Shown here piece after piece: positions 7,994 to 17,128 of a stretch of 64,000 nucleotides of DNA. A program made the translations under genes and the position numbers. Position 1 is the stretch's first letter. The number at the start of each line of letters is the position of its first letter. The DNA is from an uncultured Lachnospiraceae bacterium (GTDB taxonomy: Bacteria; Bacillota; Clostridia; Lachnospirales; Lachnospiraceae), in assembly GCA_910586555.1 (NCBI GenBank), contig CAJUJY010000014.1:4226-68225 (forward strand), written 5' to 3'. The notes beneath the pieces are model-generated. The model was given only the letters and a program-made list of their open reading frames with translations, did no database searches and was not told the DNA's origin.

Positions 7994-9145
7994 ATGAATA
8001 AATTTATAAAAGGAATGGATATTTCTACTCTTGTAGAAATGGAAAAGTGTGGTGCAAGGTACTACGACTGTGGAAAAGAGGGAGATTTATTTGATATTCT
8101 TAAATCATATGGGACTAATGCTGTACGTATAAGATTATGGAATGACCCTTATGATAGTAATGGAATGCCATATGGTGCAGGCACTAATGATCTTGAAACA
8201 ATGGTTATACTTGCAAAAAGGGCAAAGGAACATGGAATGGATATACTTCTTGATTTCCATTACAGTGATTTCTGGGCTGACCCTGGCAAGCAGTTTAAGC
8301 CAAAGGCATGGGAAGGCATGGATGCAGACGGGCTTGTACAGGCAATATATGATTACACAGTTAATGTAATGAACGTCTGTAAAGATAATGGCTGTATTCC
8401 TGATATGGTACAGGCAGGCAATGAACTTTCTAACGGGATGTTATGGCCTGATGGGCAGGTTTTCGATGAAAGCACTGCACTTTCCCTTGGACGCACGCCA
8501 GAGTATGATAACCTTGCGCGTTTTGTAAGCGCAGGAATACGCGGGGTTAAAGCAGTAAACCCGGATACAAAAATAATGATACATCTTGATAATGGCGGCA
8601 ATAATGAGTTATACCGCCGATGGTTTGATAATTATATAAAACGTGGTGAAGATTTTGATGTAATAGGGCTTTCATATTATCCCTTCTGGCATGGTACGCT
8701 TAATGATTTAAGTGCAAATATGGCAGATATAGCAAAGCGCTATGGAAAAGAGTTAATTATAGCAGAAGTTTCTATGGGCTTTACAATGGAAGATTACAAA
8801 GATTATGAGAAGCTGCCAGATGAGGAACGTAAGGGAATGGCTACAAGACAGGAACTTGTTGATAAAATAGAATATCCTATGACAAAAGAGGGCCAGTCAG
8901 GATTTATGAAAGATATAATGGACAGGATTTGTAAAGTACCAGACGGCCTTGGTGCAGGTTTTTATTACTGGGAGCCGGCATGGATACCAGTAAATGGTTC
9001 CGGGTGGGCAACTAAGGAGTCACTTGAATATATTAAAGACCCTGGCCCGTGCGGTAACGAGTGGGCAAACCAGGCATTATTTGATTATAATGGAAATGTA
9101 CTTCCAGCATTAAAAGTTATAAGGGATTACAAGCCAGTCAGATAA
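7994..9145 (+). CDS. arabinogalactan endo-beta-1,4-galactanase, GH53, without signal peptide
   Basis: GH53 enzymes cut beta-1,4-galactan, the side chain of pectin. The acid/base is Glu144 in VQAGNELSNGMLWPDG and the nucleophile Glu258 in IIAEVSM, both in the positions expected in the (beta/alpha)8 barrel. The frame is open back to 7859, but the start at 7994 is chosen because the conserved leader ends there and homology begins at once. With either start no signal peptide is visible, so the enzyme would act in the cytoplasm on imported oligosaccharides; most GH53 enzymes are secreted. LacI upstream and galE downstream fit a galactan-use locus. The 383-residue length is normal for a single-domain enzyme. 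Confidence 0.9.
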   Translation: MNKFIKGMDISTLVEMEKCGARYYDCGKEGDLFDILKSYGTNAVRIRLWNDPYDSNGMPYGAGTNDLETMVILAKRAKEHGMDILLDFHYSDFWADPGKQFKPKAWEGMDADGLVQAIYDYTVNVMNVCKDNGCIPDMVQAGNELSNGMLWPDGQVFDESTALSLGRTPEYDNLARFVSAGIRGVKAVNPDTKIMIHLDNGGNNELYRRWFDNYIKRGEDFDVIGLSYYPFWHGTLNDLSANMADIAKRYGKELIIAEVSMGFTMEDYKDYEKLPDEERKGMATRQELVDKIEYPMTKEGQSGFMKDIMDRICKVPDGLGAGFYYWEPAWIPVNGSGWATKESLEYIKDPGPCGNEWANQALFDYNGNVLPALKVIRDYKPVR

Positions 9146-9280
9146 TATTTTAAAGTAACCTTATTACCAGTTCCATGATATTCTGGAAGAAAAAATAAGC
9201 ATTATAAAACAGAAATTATTTAAAAGGCTGGTTTAACAGGGTTAATATATATAATTAATATAAATGGAGGGTAAATTGTT

Positions 9281-10273
9281 ATGAAGATTTTAGTATTAGG
9301 CGGGGCAGGCTATATTGGTTCACATACTGTAAGTGGGCTTGTAGATGAAGGAGAGGAAGTTGTTATTGCTGATAACCTTGAAACAGGGCATATTGAAGCA
9401 GTTAATCCAAAGGCTAAGTTTTATGAAGGGGATATACGCAACAGGGAATTTGTAGACAGTATATTTGAAAATGAAAGTATAGATGCTGTTATACATTTTG
9501 CCGCTAATTCCCTTGTAGGTGAAAGCATGACAAATCCGCTTAAGTATTATGATAATAACCTTTATGGCACAAAAGTGCTTCTTGAAAGCATGGTAGCACA
9601 TAACGTTAATAAAATTGTATTTTCTTCAACCGCTGCAACTTATGGTGAACCTGAAAGCATACCTATTGTTGAAACAGACAGGACAGAACCAACTAACCCA
9701 TATGGTGAAACAAAACTTTCTATGGAAAAAATGATGAAGTGGACAGATGTTGCACATGGGCTTAAATATGTAGCACTCAGGTACTTTAATGCATGTGGTG
9801 CACATGAAAGTGGTGAAATAGGTGAGGCACACAGTCCTGAAACACACCTTATCCCGCTTATTCTCCAGGTTCCAAATGGACAAAGGGAGTCAGTAAGCAT
9901 ATTTGGTACAGATTATGATACAAAAGATGGCACATGTGTAAGGGATTATATCCATGTTACAGACCTCGCACAAGCACATATACTTGCAGTAAAATATCTT
10001 ATAGACGGTGGTGAAAGCAATGTATTTAACCTTGGTAATGGTGTAGGATTTACAGTTAAAGAGGTTATAGAAACAGCAAGGAAAGTTACAGGGCATCCAA
10101 TACCAGCAACAGAATCACCACGCCGCGGCGGTGACCCTGCAAAGCTTATTGCTTCAAGTGAAAAAGCAAAGAAAGTCCTTGGCTGGAATCCTGAACATGC
10201 AAGCCTGGAAGAAATTATTGAATCTGCCTGGAAGTGGCATAAAAACCACCCACATGGATATGCAGCAAATTAA
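9281..10273 (+). CDS. galE: UDP-glucose 4-epimerase
   Basis: GalE interconverts UDP-galactose and UDP-glucose with bound NAD, the last step of the Leloir pathway. The 330-residue SDR protein starts with the NAD-binding GGAGYIGSHT motif (residues 7-16). The catalytic YxxxK is in NPYGETKLSMEKM, and the serine is in FSSTAATYG. The C-terminal segment RRGGDPAKLIASSEKA is typical for GalE. Its start follows ATGGAGGGTAAATTGTT. It probably channels galactose released by the upstream galactanase. Its stop codon lies inside a 15-base tandem duplication. Confidence 0.95.
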   Translation: MKILVLGGAGYIGSHTVSGLVDEGEEVVIADNLETGHIEAVNPKAKFYEGDIRNREFVDSIFENESIDAVIHFAANSLVGESMTNPLKYYDNNLYGTKVLLESMVAHNVNKIVFSSTAATYGEPESIPIVETDRTEPTNPYGETKLSMEKMMKWTDVAHGLKYVALRYFNACGAHESGEIGEAHSPETHLIPLILQVPNGQRESVSIFGTDYDTKDGTCVRDYIHVTDLAQAHILAVKYLIDGGESNVFNLGNGVGFTVKEVIETARKVTGHPIPATESPRRGGDPAKLIASSEKAKKVLGWNPEHASLEEIIESAWKWHKNHPHGYAAN

Positions 10274-10295
10274 TTTGCTGCAAATTAATTTGCTG
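10262..10295. repeat. 15-base tandem duplication across the galE stop codon
   Basis: CAAATTAATTTGCTG occurs twice in a row (10266-10280 and 10281-10295). Each unit is part of a palindrome (the 20 bases 10262-10281 read the same on both strands). The galE stop codon is in the first unit. There is no T-run, so a terminator role is doubtful. Confidence 0.6.
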
Positions 10296-10378
10296 CATAC
10301 AAATATATAGATATGCAACATATAACTATATATAGCGTTAATATATAACATATAAATTACAACACATTAAAATGGAAT

Positions 10379-10465
10379 TGCCGCACTAAGAATAAAAATA
10401 CAAGATATAGTGTTTTATTAAAATAAAGTTTTTTATATACTATATAATATTTTCTTAATGCGGCA
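10379..10465. repeat. 87-nt inverted-repeat element upstream of aroE
   Basis: TGCCGCACTAAGAA (10379-10392) pairs with TTCTTAATGCGGCA (10452-10465) at 13 of 14 positions. Inside, ATATAGT (10405-10411) pairs with ACTATAT (10439-10445). The one mismatch is C-A on plus and G-U on minus, which weakly favours a minus-strand RNA. It may be a small MITE-like repeat or a leader structure of aroE. Confidence 0.5.
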
Positions 10466-10493
10466 GCTTTATAGCAGAAAGGGTATAAATTAA

Positions 10494-11270
10494 ATGGATT
10501 ATGGTTTAATTGGTGAGAAATTAGGACACAGCTATTCTAAGGAAATACATGAAATGCTTGCAGGTTACACATACAATATATGTCCTTTAAGCAGGGAAGA
10601 ATTTAAAAGTTTTATGGAAAAGCATGAATTTAAGGCAATAAATGTAACAATTCCATATAAAAGGGATGTGCTCCCTTTTCTTTATGAAATAGATGAAAAT
10701 GCCAAGGCAATAGGTGCAGTTAATACGGTTGTTAATAAAGACGGGAAACTTTATGGGCATAATACAGATTTTACAGGTTTTATGTATATGATAGATAAAC
10801 ATAATATTGACCCTTCTGGAAAAAAGTGTGTTGTACTTGGCGACGGTGGTGCTTCCAAAGCTGTGGTAGCTGTACTTAAGAAAAAAGGTGCAAGTGAAAT
10901 TATTGTTGTAGATATTATAAATACAGAAACAGCAATTACATATGATGAATGTTTTGAAAAACATACAGATGCCAGGATAATTGTTAATACAAGCCCTGTA
11001 GGGATGTACCCTGACTGTGGTGCAAGCCCTGTTGACTTAAAAATGTTTCCAGAGTGTGAGGCAGTAGCAGATGTTATATATAACCCACTTGAAACAAAGC
11101 TTGTGGCACAGGCAAAGGAACTTGGCATAACAGGAACTAACGGGCTGGAAATGCTTGTAGCACAGGCACTTTATGCAGCAGAATTTTTCCTTGAAACAAA
11201 ACTTGATGAATCAAAAATAGATGAGATTTACAAGAAAATATATAATGATAAATTAAAAGAACAGGCATAA
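10494..11270 (+). CDS. aroE: shikimate dehydrogenase
   Basis: AroE reduces 3-dehydroshikimate to shikimate with NADPH in aromatic amino acid synthesis. The N-terminal substrate domain has GEKLGHSYSKEIHE and the catalytic-lysine motif NVTIPYKRDVLPF (about residues 50-62). It is followed by GAVNTVV and NTDFTGF, then the dinucleotide loop GDGGASKAVVAVL (about residue 119). The length of 258 residues is slightly short of the usual 270-290 but all key motifs are present. It appears to be a single-gene unit ended by a strong terminator at 11365. No other aromatic-pathway genes are nearby. Confidence 0.94.
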   Translation: MDYGLIGEKLGHSYSKEIHEMLAGYTYNICPLSREEFKSFMEKHEFKAINVTIPYKRDVLPFLYEIDENAKAIGAVNTVVNKDGKLYGHNTDFTGFMYMIDKHNIDPSGKKCVVLGDGGASKAVVAVLKKKGASEIIVVDIINTETAITYDECFEKHTDARIIVNTSPVGMYPDCGASPVDLKMFPECEAVADVIYNPLETKLVAQAKELGITGTNGLEMLVAQALYAAEFFLETKLDESKIDEIYKKIYNDKLKEQA

Positions 11271-11364
11271 AAAGAAATTCTATATGCAATATTTTGCTAC
11301 CAGCATATTTTATATTATTAGCATATCTTGCTATTAGCTCTTTAACTTAATTATGGTCTTATAT

Positions 11365-11417
11365 AATCCCCCTGTTTCTGCTGCTGCCAGGTACAACAAA
11401 CAGGGGGATTAGTTTTT
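11365..11417 (+). terminator. strong intrinsic terminator after aroE
   Basis: AATCCCCCTGTTT (11365-11377) pairs with AAACAGGGGGATT (11398-11410) over 13 bp with a 20-base loop, followed by AGTTTTT. Confidence 0.85.
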
Positions 11418-11444
11418 CCATCTTTTTCATTTCCTATATCTTCT

Positions 11445-11606
11445 AACCTTTTAAGTTTAACTTTAGCGGTGGGTTTGGTTTACCAAGGCTTTAAAAACGG
11501 TAATGAGGTTGTTTTGTAAGTGGGCAAGTTGTAGGTGCCTGCTTGTCTGCACCCAGGGATTGCTGGAAATCTTTGAGTGCTTGCAATGTGGATTGCGGAT
11601 ATCCGC
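11445..11606. repeat. dispersed structured repeat (family R), diverged copy
   Basis: This copy carries AGCGGTGGGTTT, the segment CTTTAAAAACGGTAATGAGG, TTTTGTAAGTGGGCAA and a terminal small hairpin GTGGAT (11588-11593) / ATCCGC (11601-11606). These match parts of the copies at 1014 and 4403. Together with the terminator before it and the BlaI operator after it, it accounts for the 443-base gap between aroE and blaI. Confidence 0.6.
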
Positions 11607-11660
11607 TAAAGCTGCATTTGAAAATTTTTTTATAAAAAAGCATTGCAATATAGCCGGCAC

Positions 11661-11699
11661 TATGTTAATATAAATATGCCTACAATATGTTAATATAAA
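11661..11699 (+). promoter_or_regulatory. 14-bp direct repeat upstream of blaI (possible BlaI operator)
   Basis: TATGTTAATATAAA occurs at 11661-11674 and 11686-11699, just upstream of AAGGAGG and the blaI start. BlaI/MecI repressors bind sites in their own promoters, so autoregulation is plausible; the binding itself is inferred. Confidence 0.4.
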
Positions 11700-11713
11700 A
11701 AAGGAGGTATATT

Positions 11714-12088
11714 ATGTTACAGCAGATTAGCAGTTCAGAGCTTATTCTTATGAAAATTATCTGGCAGAATGGCGGCAGTGCTTTATATTCATATATTATG
11801 GAAGAACTTGGAAAGGAAGGTAATGAATGGAAGAAAAATACTGTGCTTACTTTGCTTTCCAGGCTTTTGTCCAAGAAGTATTTAAAGACAGATAAAATTG
11901 GAAGGCGTAACAAATATATAGCATTAGTAACAGAACAGGAATACCAGATGGAACAGACACATTGTTTTGTAGATAAAATATATGGTGGCAATGTTAAAAA
12001 CCTGGTATCAGCTTTATTACAGGAAAACAGTATTTCATCAGATGAATTAAAAGAAATAGAAAGGTTCTGGGCAGGGTATAATGAATGA
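11714..12088 (+). CDS. blaI: BlaI/MecI-family repressor
   Basis: This 124-residue winged-helix protein contains the family pattern SELILMKIIWQNGG (N-terminal), the recognition region WKKNTVLTLLSRLLSKKYL and the wing GRRNKYIALVTEQEY. BlaI repressors are cut and inactivated by a membrane BlaR1-type peptidase. Here the next gene is exactly such an M56 peptidase, and the two frames overlap by 8 bases. ATG 11714 follows AAAGGAGG. No beta-lactamase gene is adjacent, so the controlled genes are unknown and may be elsewhere. Confidence 0.9.
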   Translation: MLQQISSSELILMKIIWQNGGSALYSYIMEELGKEGNEWKKNTVLTLLSRLLSKKYLKTDKIGRRNKYIALVTEQEYQMEQTHCFVDKIYGGNVKNLVSALLQENSISSDELKEIERFWAGYNE

Positions 12089-14075
12089 ATTTATTAAAAT
12101 GCTTCTGTCACTTTCATTATCTGGCACATTGTTTTTACTGGTAATATTGTTTTTAAAGCAGTTTTATAAAAAAGCATTTAGCAGGTGCTGGCAGTATTAT
12201 ATTTTATTACTGGCAGCATTAAGGTTTATAATTCCTGTTACTTTTAATAATGCAAATATTACAAATTATTTATACAATGTGGCTTTAAATATACTAAAAC
12301 AGGATATTGTAACAGATAGTAATATAAATAATATGGAGGCTACAGAAGACACAGGTGGTATAAAAGACACAGGATATAAAAAAATACAAAAAGAAGAACC
12401 AGGGTTAATTAAAAATAAAGATAAAACAGAAGAAAAAGATAAAATAAATAATATTAACAGTACAGGTACAGTACAGGAAATTAAAAATAATTCCCAGAAA
12501 CCCCCGGTTACAAAATACATATTAAAAGGAGCAGTTTTTATATATAAAAACCTGTTTTATATATGGCTGGTATTTGCAATTATATTTTTAACAAGGGCTG
12601 TAACTGCCTATAAAGGTTTTTTAGTTTATATAAAAGCAGCAGCACAGGAAGTACAGGATATTAATATATTAAACCTGTTATCGGAATGTGAAGAAAAGCT
12701 TGGGGTTAAAAGAAAAATAGAACTTTATTATAATCCTTATATTTCTACTCCCATACTGGCAGGCTTTTTACATCCATGCATTATTATTCCGCCAAAAAAC
12801 CTGCAAAAAGAAAGGCTTTTTTATGTGTTTTTACATGAACTTGTACATTATAAACACAAGGATATATTTTATAAGTGGCTTATACAGGCAGTTTTATGCA
12901 TACACTGGTTTAACCCGTTTGTACGCATGCTTGCAAAAGAAATAAACCTGGCATGTGAATTGTCATGTGATGAAACAGTTATAAATCTGCTTGCTGGTGA
13001 AGAAAGAAAGGAATATGGCAATACACTGCTTTCATTTGTAAATGTAAAAGATGCTTATAAAAAACCTTTAGGTACAATTACATTGACAGAAGGGGCTGTA
13101 CAGTTAAAAGAAAGGCTAGGTGCTATTATGGAATTTAAAAAGAAATCTTTTATAGTTAAAATTGCAACAGTAATTGTTACTGCTATTATATGTTTTAGTT
13201 TTTCTGTGTCAGGTGTTTATGCTTATCCGGGAAAGCAAGATACAGGAAACAATAGTCTGAAACAGGATATAGGAAATAACAGTCCAGAACAGGAAAATAT
13301 AAAGAATGTAAAAGACACTAAAGATAGTGATAAAATAAAAGGTACCAGTTTAAAAGGCAGTAAGAATTATGTTAATTACTATGTACAAGATGGTTATTAT
13401 TATGATTCCTATATTTTTGAAATAGGCTGGAATATAAGCAGTAAAGCAGCAAAATCATATAAAAACAGAACAGATATAACTTTAACGGATAATTCTATAG
13501 TAGAATTATACTTTGATGAGGATGTTAAAGAATATTCCAAAGACAGGAAGTTTGCCAGTGCAATAAAAGGATTTGCAAGCACATCAGGAAATAATATATC
13601 TCTTACAATGAAAAAGGTATTAGTTATGAGGATTGTCCCTGTTAAAAAAAGTGATATACAAGCCTGTGCAAAAAAGTATTATAAAAATGAAGATAATATT
13701 GCTTTTGGTGCATTGTTCCCATATTTAGATAAAAAGGAACAGGAAAAATACCTGGACAAAATGTATAAATCAGGAAATGTAGCATTATTTGCAAAAGCAA
13801 TACAACATGCAGATAAAAAGATAATTTTAATGTATATAGATAAGGCACTGGAAGATGATGAAACAGGATTTTTAACTATTACATTAGACTATGCAACAAA
13901 AAAAGATTTAAACCGTTATGCAATGGAAAGCTACAAATCTGGTGATACTGGGCTTTTCTCTGTAATTATATGGCATATGGAACAGAAGGAAATAAAGAGG
14001 TGGCTTTCCAGGGCAAAAAAAGATAAGAAGACGGATTTTGTTACAGTGTGCCGTTATGCAGTATCACCAGACTAA
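12081..14075 (+). CDS. BlaR1-type M56 membrane metallopeptidase with an unusual extracellular tail
   Basis: The 664-residue protein has N-terminal membrane segments (about residues 8-28, 36-54 and 155-172) and the zinc motif HELVH near residue 252 with a downstream CELSCDE segment. Another membrane segment lies near residue 358-378. A charged, low-complexity linker (about 90-145) separates the early helices. The C-terminal 270 residues carry no penicillin-binding SxxK/SxN/KTG pattern that I can see. They look like a soluble domain with repeated YKSGDTGLF-type helices, so the signal sensed may not be a beta-lactam. It overlaps blaI and is expected to cleave BlaI after sensing. Substrate and ligand are inference. 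Confidence 0.82.
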   Translation: MNEFIKMLLSLSLSGTLFLLVILFLKQFYKKAFSRCWQYYILLLAALRFIIPVTFNNANITNYLYNVALNILKQDIVTDSNINNMEATEDTGGIKDTGYKKIQKEEPGLIKNKDKTEEKDKINNINSTGTVQEIKNNSQKPPVTKYILKGAVFIYKNLFYIWLVFAIIFLTRAVTAYKGFLVYIKAAAQEVQDINILNLLSECEEKLGVKRKIELYYNPYISTPILAGFLHPCIIIPPKNLQKERLFYVFLHELVHYKHKDIFYKWLIQAVLCIHWFNPFVRMLAKEINLACELSCDETVINLLAGEERKEYGNTLLSFVNVKDAYKKPLGTITLTEGAVQLKERLGAIMEFKKKSFIVKIATVIVTAIICFSFSVSGVYAYPGKQDTGNNSLKQDIGNNSPEQENIKNVKDTKDSDKIKGTSLKGSKNYVNYYVQDGYYYDSYIFEIGWNISSKAAKSYKNRTDITLTDNSIVELYFDEDVKEYSKDRKFASAIKGFASTSGNNISLTMKKVLVMRIVPVKKSDIQACAKKYYKNEDNIAFGALFPYLDKKEQEKYLDKMYKSGNVALFAKAIQHADKKIILMYIDKALEDDETGFLTITLDYATKKDLNRYAMESYKSGDTGLFSVIIWHMEQKEIKRWLSRAKKDKKTDFVTVCRYAVSPD

Positions 14076-14091
14076 ATATAAATAAAAGGGG

Positions 14092-14682
14092 TTACTGGTT
14101 AATGTTTCTAATTATGCGGCATGGATTGCCAGCAGCAAGTGAATTAGCAGGTATATCTTTATTAACAACACTTCCAGCGCCTATAACAGAACCATCACCT
14201 ATTGTTACACCAGGAAGTATAATTACACCTCCGCCAATCCAGCAGCCACTGCCTATTGTTATTGGAAGCGCATAGGTACGGCAGAAGTATTCACTGCTTC
14301 CAGGTGTAAAACCAGGCGTAAGCCTTTCAGATAATTCTACAGGGTGGGCAGAAGTATAGAGCTGTACATTTGATGCAACCAGCACATTATCCCCTATTGT
14401 GATTTTGTTGCAGTCTACAAATGTACAGTTCATATTTATTGATACATTATTGCCTATATAAATATTACGCCCATAATCACATATAAACGGCAGTCCCACA
14501 GATACATTTTCACCTGTTTTGCCAAGCAGTTGTTTTAAAATTTCTGTTTTTTGTTCTTTCTGGTTATATTCCAATGCATTATATTGCTTTAATAATTTTC
14601 TGGCATTATTTTTAAAATCCAGGAAAATCTGGTCATGGCAGTTATAATATTCACCAGCAATGCATTTTTCAAGTTCTGTCAT
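14092..14682 (-). CDS. sugar O-acetyltransferase (Maa/LacA/NodL type)
   Basis: This 196-residue left-handed beta-helix enzyme has the N-terminal Maa domain (CIAGEYYNCHDQ, residues 7-18). Hexapeptide repeats include IYIGNNVSINMNCTFVD and ITIGDNVLVASNV. The catalytic His is in YTSAHPVEL, and the C-terminal turns are WIGGGVIILPGVTIGDGSVI and AAGNPCRII. Members acetylate maltose, galactosides or related sugars from acetyl-CoA in the cytoplasm. It converges on the M56 peptidase gene with only 16 bases between. Start follows GGGAGGAAC on the minus strand. The exact sugar cannot be told. Confidence 0.9.
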   Translation of the reverse strand: MTELEKCIAGEYYNCHDQIFLDFKNNARKLLKQYNALEYNQKEQKTEILKQLLGKTGENVSVGLPFICDYGRNIYIGNNVSINMNCTFVDCNKITIGDNVLVASNVQLYTSAHPVELSERLTPGFTPGSSEYFCRTYALPITIGSGCWIGGGVIILPGVTIGDGSVIGAGSVVNKDIPANSLAAGNPCRIIRNINQ

Positions 14683-14985
14683 ATTTGTTCCTCCCAGTTT
14701 ATTTATTATTGTTGTATTTGTATTATCGGCAGATATTTTTTACTATATTATACAAATATAAGCAATTTGCAGAATAACCTGGCAATTATACAGGCTGGAT
14801 AATTGTACATATATATTTTCTTATAAATTATATCTGGAATAATAGATTAAATTTTTAATTTCTATATACTATATTACTTTATTTTAAATTTATTGTAATA
14901 TTATATATACACTTAAATTTAAACTGGTTTATAAATACAGGTTTAGTTTTTAGCATAAATTATATTTAAGATATGGAATAAAATG
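14683..14985. other. AT-rich intergenic region
   Basis: This lies between divergent acetyltransferase and flagellin genes. It is strongly AT-rich and holds the minus-strand promoter region of the acetyltransferase (TATAAT on the minus strand at 14746-14751, with no clear -35 box). I see no gene or strong structure in it. Confidence 0.5.
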
Positions 14986-15013
14986 TAAAGTATTTTGATA
15001 AAACTGACGAAAT
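14986..15013 (+). promoter_or_regulatory. possible sigma-D/28 flagellar promoter
   Basis: TAAA (14986-14989), a 16-base spacer, and GACGAAAT (15006-15013) resemble the flagellar consensus TAAA-N15-GCCGATAA. It lies 40 bases before the flagellin start. The match is partial. Confidence 0.4.
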
Positions 15014-15053
15014 ACAATATATTGGTATCTAAAGAGCAAGGAGGGAGATTAAC

Positions 15054-17087
15054 ATGGTAATTATGCACAATATGGCAGCGGAATACACTGGACGCCAGTT
15101 AGATATAATTGGAAAGAATAAGGCTTTAAGGTCAGAGCATCTTTCAAGTGGATACAGGATTAACCGTGCAGCGGATGATGCTGCTTCGCTTTCCATTTCA
15201 GAAAAGATGAGAGGACAGATACGTGGGCTGTTACGTGGTTCTACAAATGTCCAGGATGGATGCAGCCTTATAGATACAGCAGACGGGGCTATGAGTGAGC
15301 AGGCAGGCATTTTACAGAGAATACGTGAACTTACCATACAGGCTTATAATGATACATATACACAGAGTGACCGCTTGCAGATACAAAAAGAGGTTGATGC
15401 ACATCTTAAGGAACTTGACCGTATTGCAAAAGAAACAGAATTTAATACACAAAAAATTCTCCAGGGAAATAAAAAAACTGTAACCATAACAACAGAAGTA
15501 ATAGAACCAGCAGAAGAGTACCATTACGAATATGAAACTATCCAGACTAAAAAAGTAATACCTGAATGGTTTAAAAAAGATTGTGATATGAACCTTAAGA
15601 AAAATAACCAGAGGGTTGGCAGCAGCGTAAAACAGGATATAAGAGATTATGTAATTATTAATGAGAATAAAGTTGACCCTTCAAAGCCAGAAGTGTTTTA
15701 TGGCCCAAAAGATAAAATTCCTGATGGGTTTAAAGGTGAATATGGGGGTGAATGGACAGAAAAAATAGAAGATAATTACAGTGCAGTAATTAGTTTTAAT
15801 AGTATTGCAGAATGTGGGAAAAAAGAAGATTTGCTAAATAAACTAATTGACATGTCAGGTGTTGCTATAGCATATGAGTGTGCTACATGTTATGACAGGG
15901 CACAGGGGTTTTACTTTGACTCAGATGATGTAAGTGTATCTTCTATATATACGCTGGAAGACCTTGATGGGAAAAGGCAGGGTATACAATATTCATATCC
16001 GCATATTTCAAGTGATATACAAAGAATTAATTTACAGTCATATATTAATATGGCAGGGGAACTTTTAGATGAGGAAGCATATAAAGAAAGTGCTGGTGCA
16101 AGTACAGGCAAATCATATGCAGATTACCTGAAAGAAGAAGCTGGAAAAATTGCAGCAGGCATAGTGAAAGAAATTACAGAAAAAAGCCCGTCATATCATT
16201 TTATACGTGTTACAGACGACAAAGATAATCCATATAATGTTGTTTTTTATGATTTCCGTGATGATGGTACTACAAAAACTGAACTTGCTGGAGATGCTAT
16301 TGGAAATGCATATATAAATATGAGTATACAGAAACAGGTAAAAAGTGAACCCCAGGTTATAGAGCATGTTAATGAGGAATACAGCGGGCTTTATATACAG
16401 GCAGGTGCAAATACAGACCAGGGAATAATAATTGATCTTCCTGATACTACATTAGCAGGGCTCGGGCTTGAGGGATATACAGTATTCAGGGAGGGATATT
16501 GTTCGGCTGGAAAGAATGAAATGTATGACCAGGAAATAATAGATGGTGCAGAATACTTAGGTGGCAACAAATGGTATAATCCAAATGTTGGTGGCCATAT
16601 GGTAGAAAGCAAAGAAACTATAAGCGGGACAAGGGTAATTATGGAATATGAAACAGTTCTTGTACACCCTGGAGGAACAAATGCTGATGGTGAAAGGGTA
16701 AACCCAAAGTATTCATCACAGGTAAAAAGCCAGAAGACAGAATCATATTCCTATACAGTAACTACAACAAGAATGGAAGGAGGCCACCAGGCAACTTTTA
16801 CAGTATATGAGCCAGATACCCTTTTGCGTGTTGACAGGGCCATTGAAAGGCTTTCAGAAAGACGTGCAGACCTGGGTGCAATGAGAAACCGCCTGGAACA
16901 TGCATATTTAAATGATACAAACGGCGCAGAGAATTTACAGGCTGCTGAATCAAAAATGCGTGATGCTAATTATGCAGATGAAATAGTGGCATACTCAATG
17001 AGTAATATTCTGGAACAAGTGTCACAGTCAGTACTTGCACAGACTAACAGGTCAAGAGATGGCATTATGGCTTTGCTTAATGCGTGA
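15054..17087 (+). CDS. flagellin with a large novel central domain
   Basis: This is the structural filament protein of the flagellum. The N-terminal D0/D1 region is clear: LSSGYRINRAADDAASLSIS, then NVQDGCSLIDTADGAMSE and IQKEVDAHLKELDRIA up to about residue 140. The C-terminal D1/D0 region (about 595-677) has RLEHAYLNDTNGAENLQAAE and ends in SVLAQTNRSRDGIMALLNA. In between is a 450-residue surface domain rich in charged and aromatic residues, longer than the usual variable region. It starts at ATG 15054 after AAGGAGGGAG. No other flagellar gene is nearby, so it is a scattered flagellin gene. The central part would be exposed on the filament surface. Confidence 0.9.
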   Translation: MVIMHNMAAEYTGRQLDIIGKNKALRSEHLSSGYRINRAADDAASLSISEKMRGQIRGLLRGSTNVQDGCSLIDTADGAMSEQAGILQRIRELTIQAYNDTYTQSDRLQIQKEVDAHLKELDRIAKETEFNTQKILQGNKKTVTITTEVIEPAEEYHYEYETIQTKKVIPEWFKKDCDMNLKKNNQRVGSSVKQDIRDYVIINENKVDPSKPEVFYGPKDKIPDGFKGEYGGEWTEKIEDNYSAVISFNSIAECGKKEDLLNKLIDMSGVAIAYECATCYDRAQGFYFDSDDVSVSSIYTLEDLDGKRQGIQYSYPHISSDIQRINLQSYINMAGELLDEEAYKESAGASTGKSYADYLKEEAGKIAAGIVKEITEKSPSYHFIRVTDDKDNPYNVVFYDFRDDGTTKTELAGDAIGNAYINMSIQKQVKSEPQVIEHVNEEYSGLYIQAGANTDQGIIIDLPDTTLAGLGLEGYTVFREGYCSAGKNEMYDQEIIDGAEYLGGNKWYNPNVGGHMVESKETISGTRVIMEYETVLVHPGGTNADGERVNPKYSSQVKSQKTESYSYTVTTTRMEGGHQATFTVYEPDTLLRVDRAIERLSERRADLGAMRNRLEHAYLNDTNGAENLQAAESKMRDANYADEIVAYSMSNILEQVSQSVLAQTNRSRDGIMALLNA

Positions 17088-17128
17088 TTTCCTATAACAG
17101 AATTGTTTTTGTTTCTTCTAAATAATTT

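Noticed and set aside
11463..11660. 65-codon minus-strand frame over the repeat at 11.5 kb
   Set aside because: Same reason: repeat sequence without translation signals.
14048..14275. 75-codon plus-strand frame after the M56 peptidase gene
   Set aside because: Antisense shadow of the acetyltransferase hexapeptide repeats.
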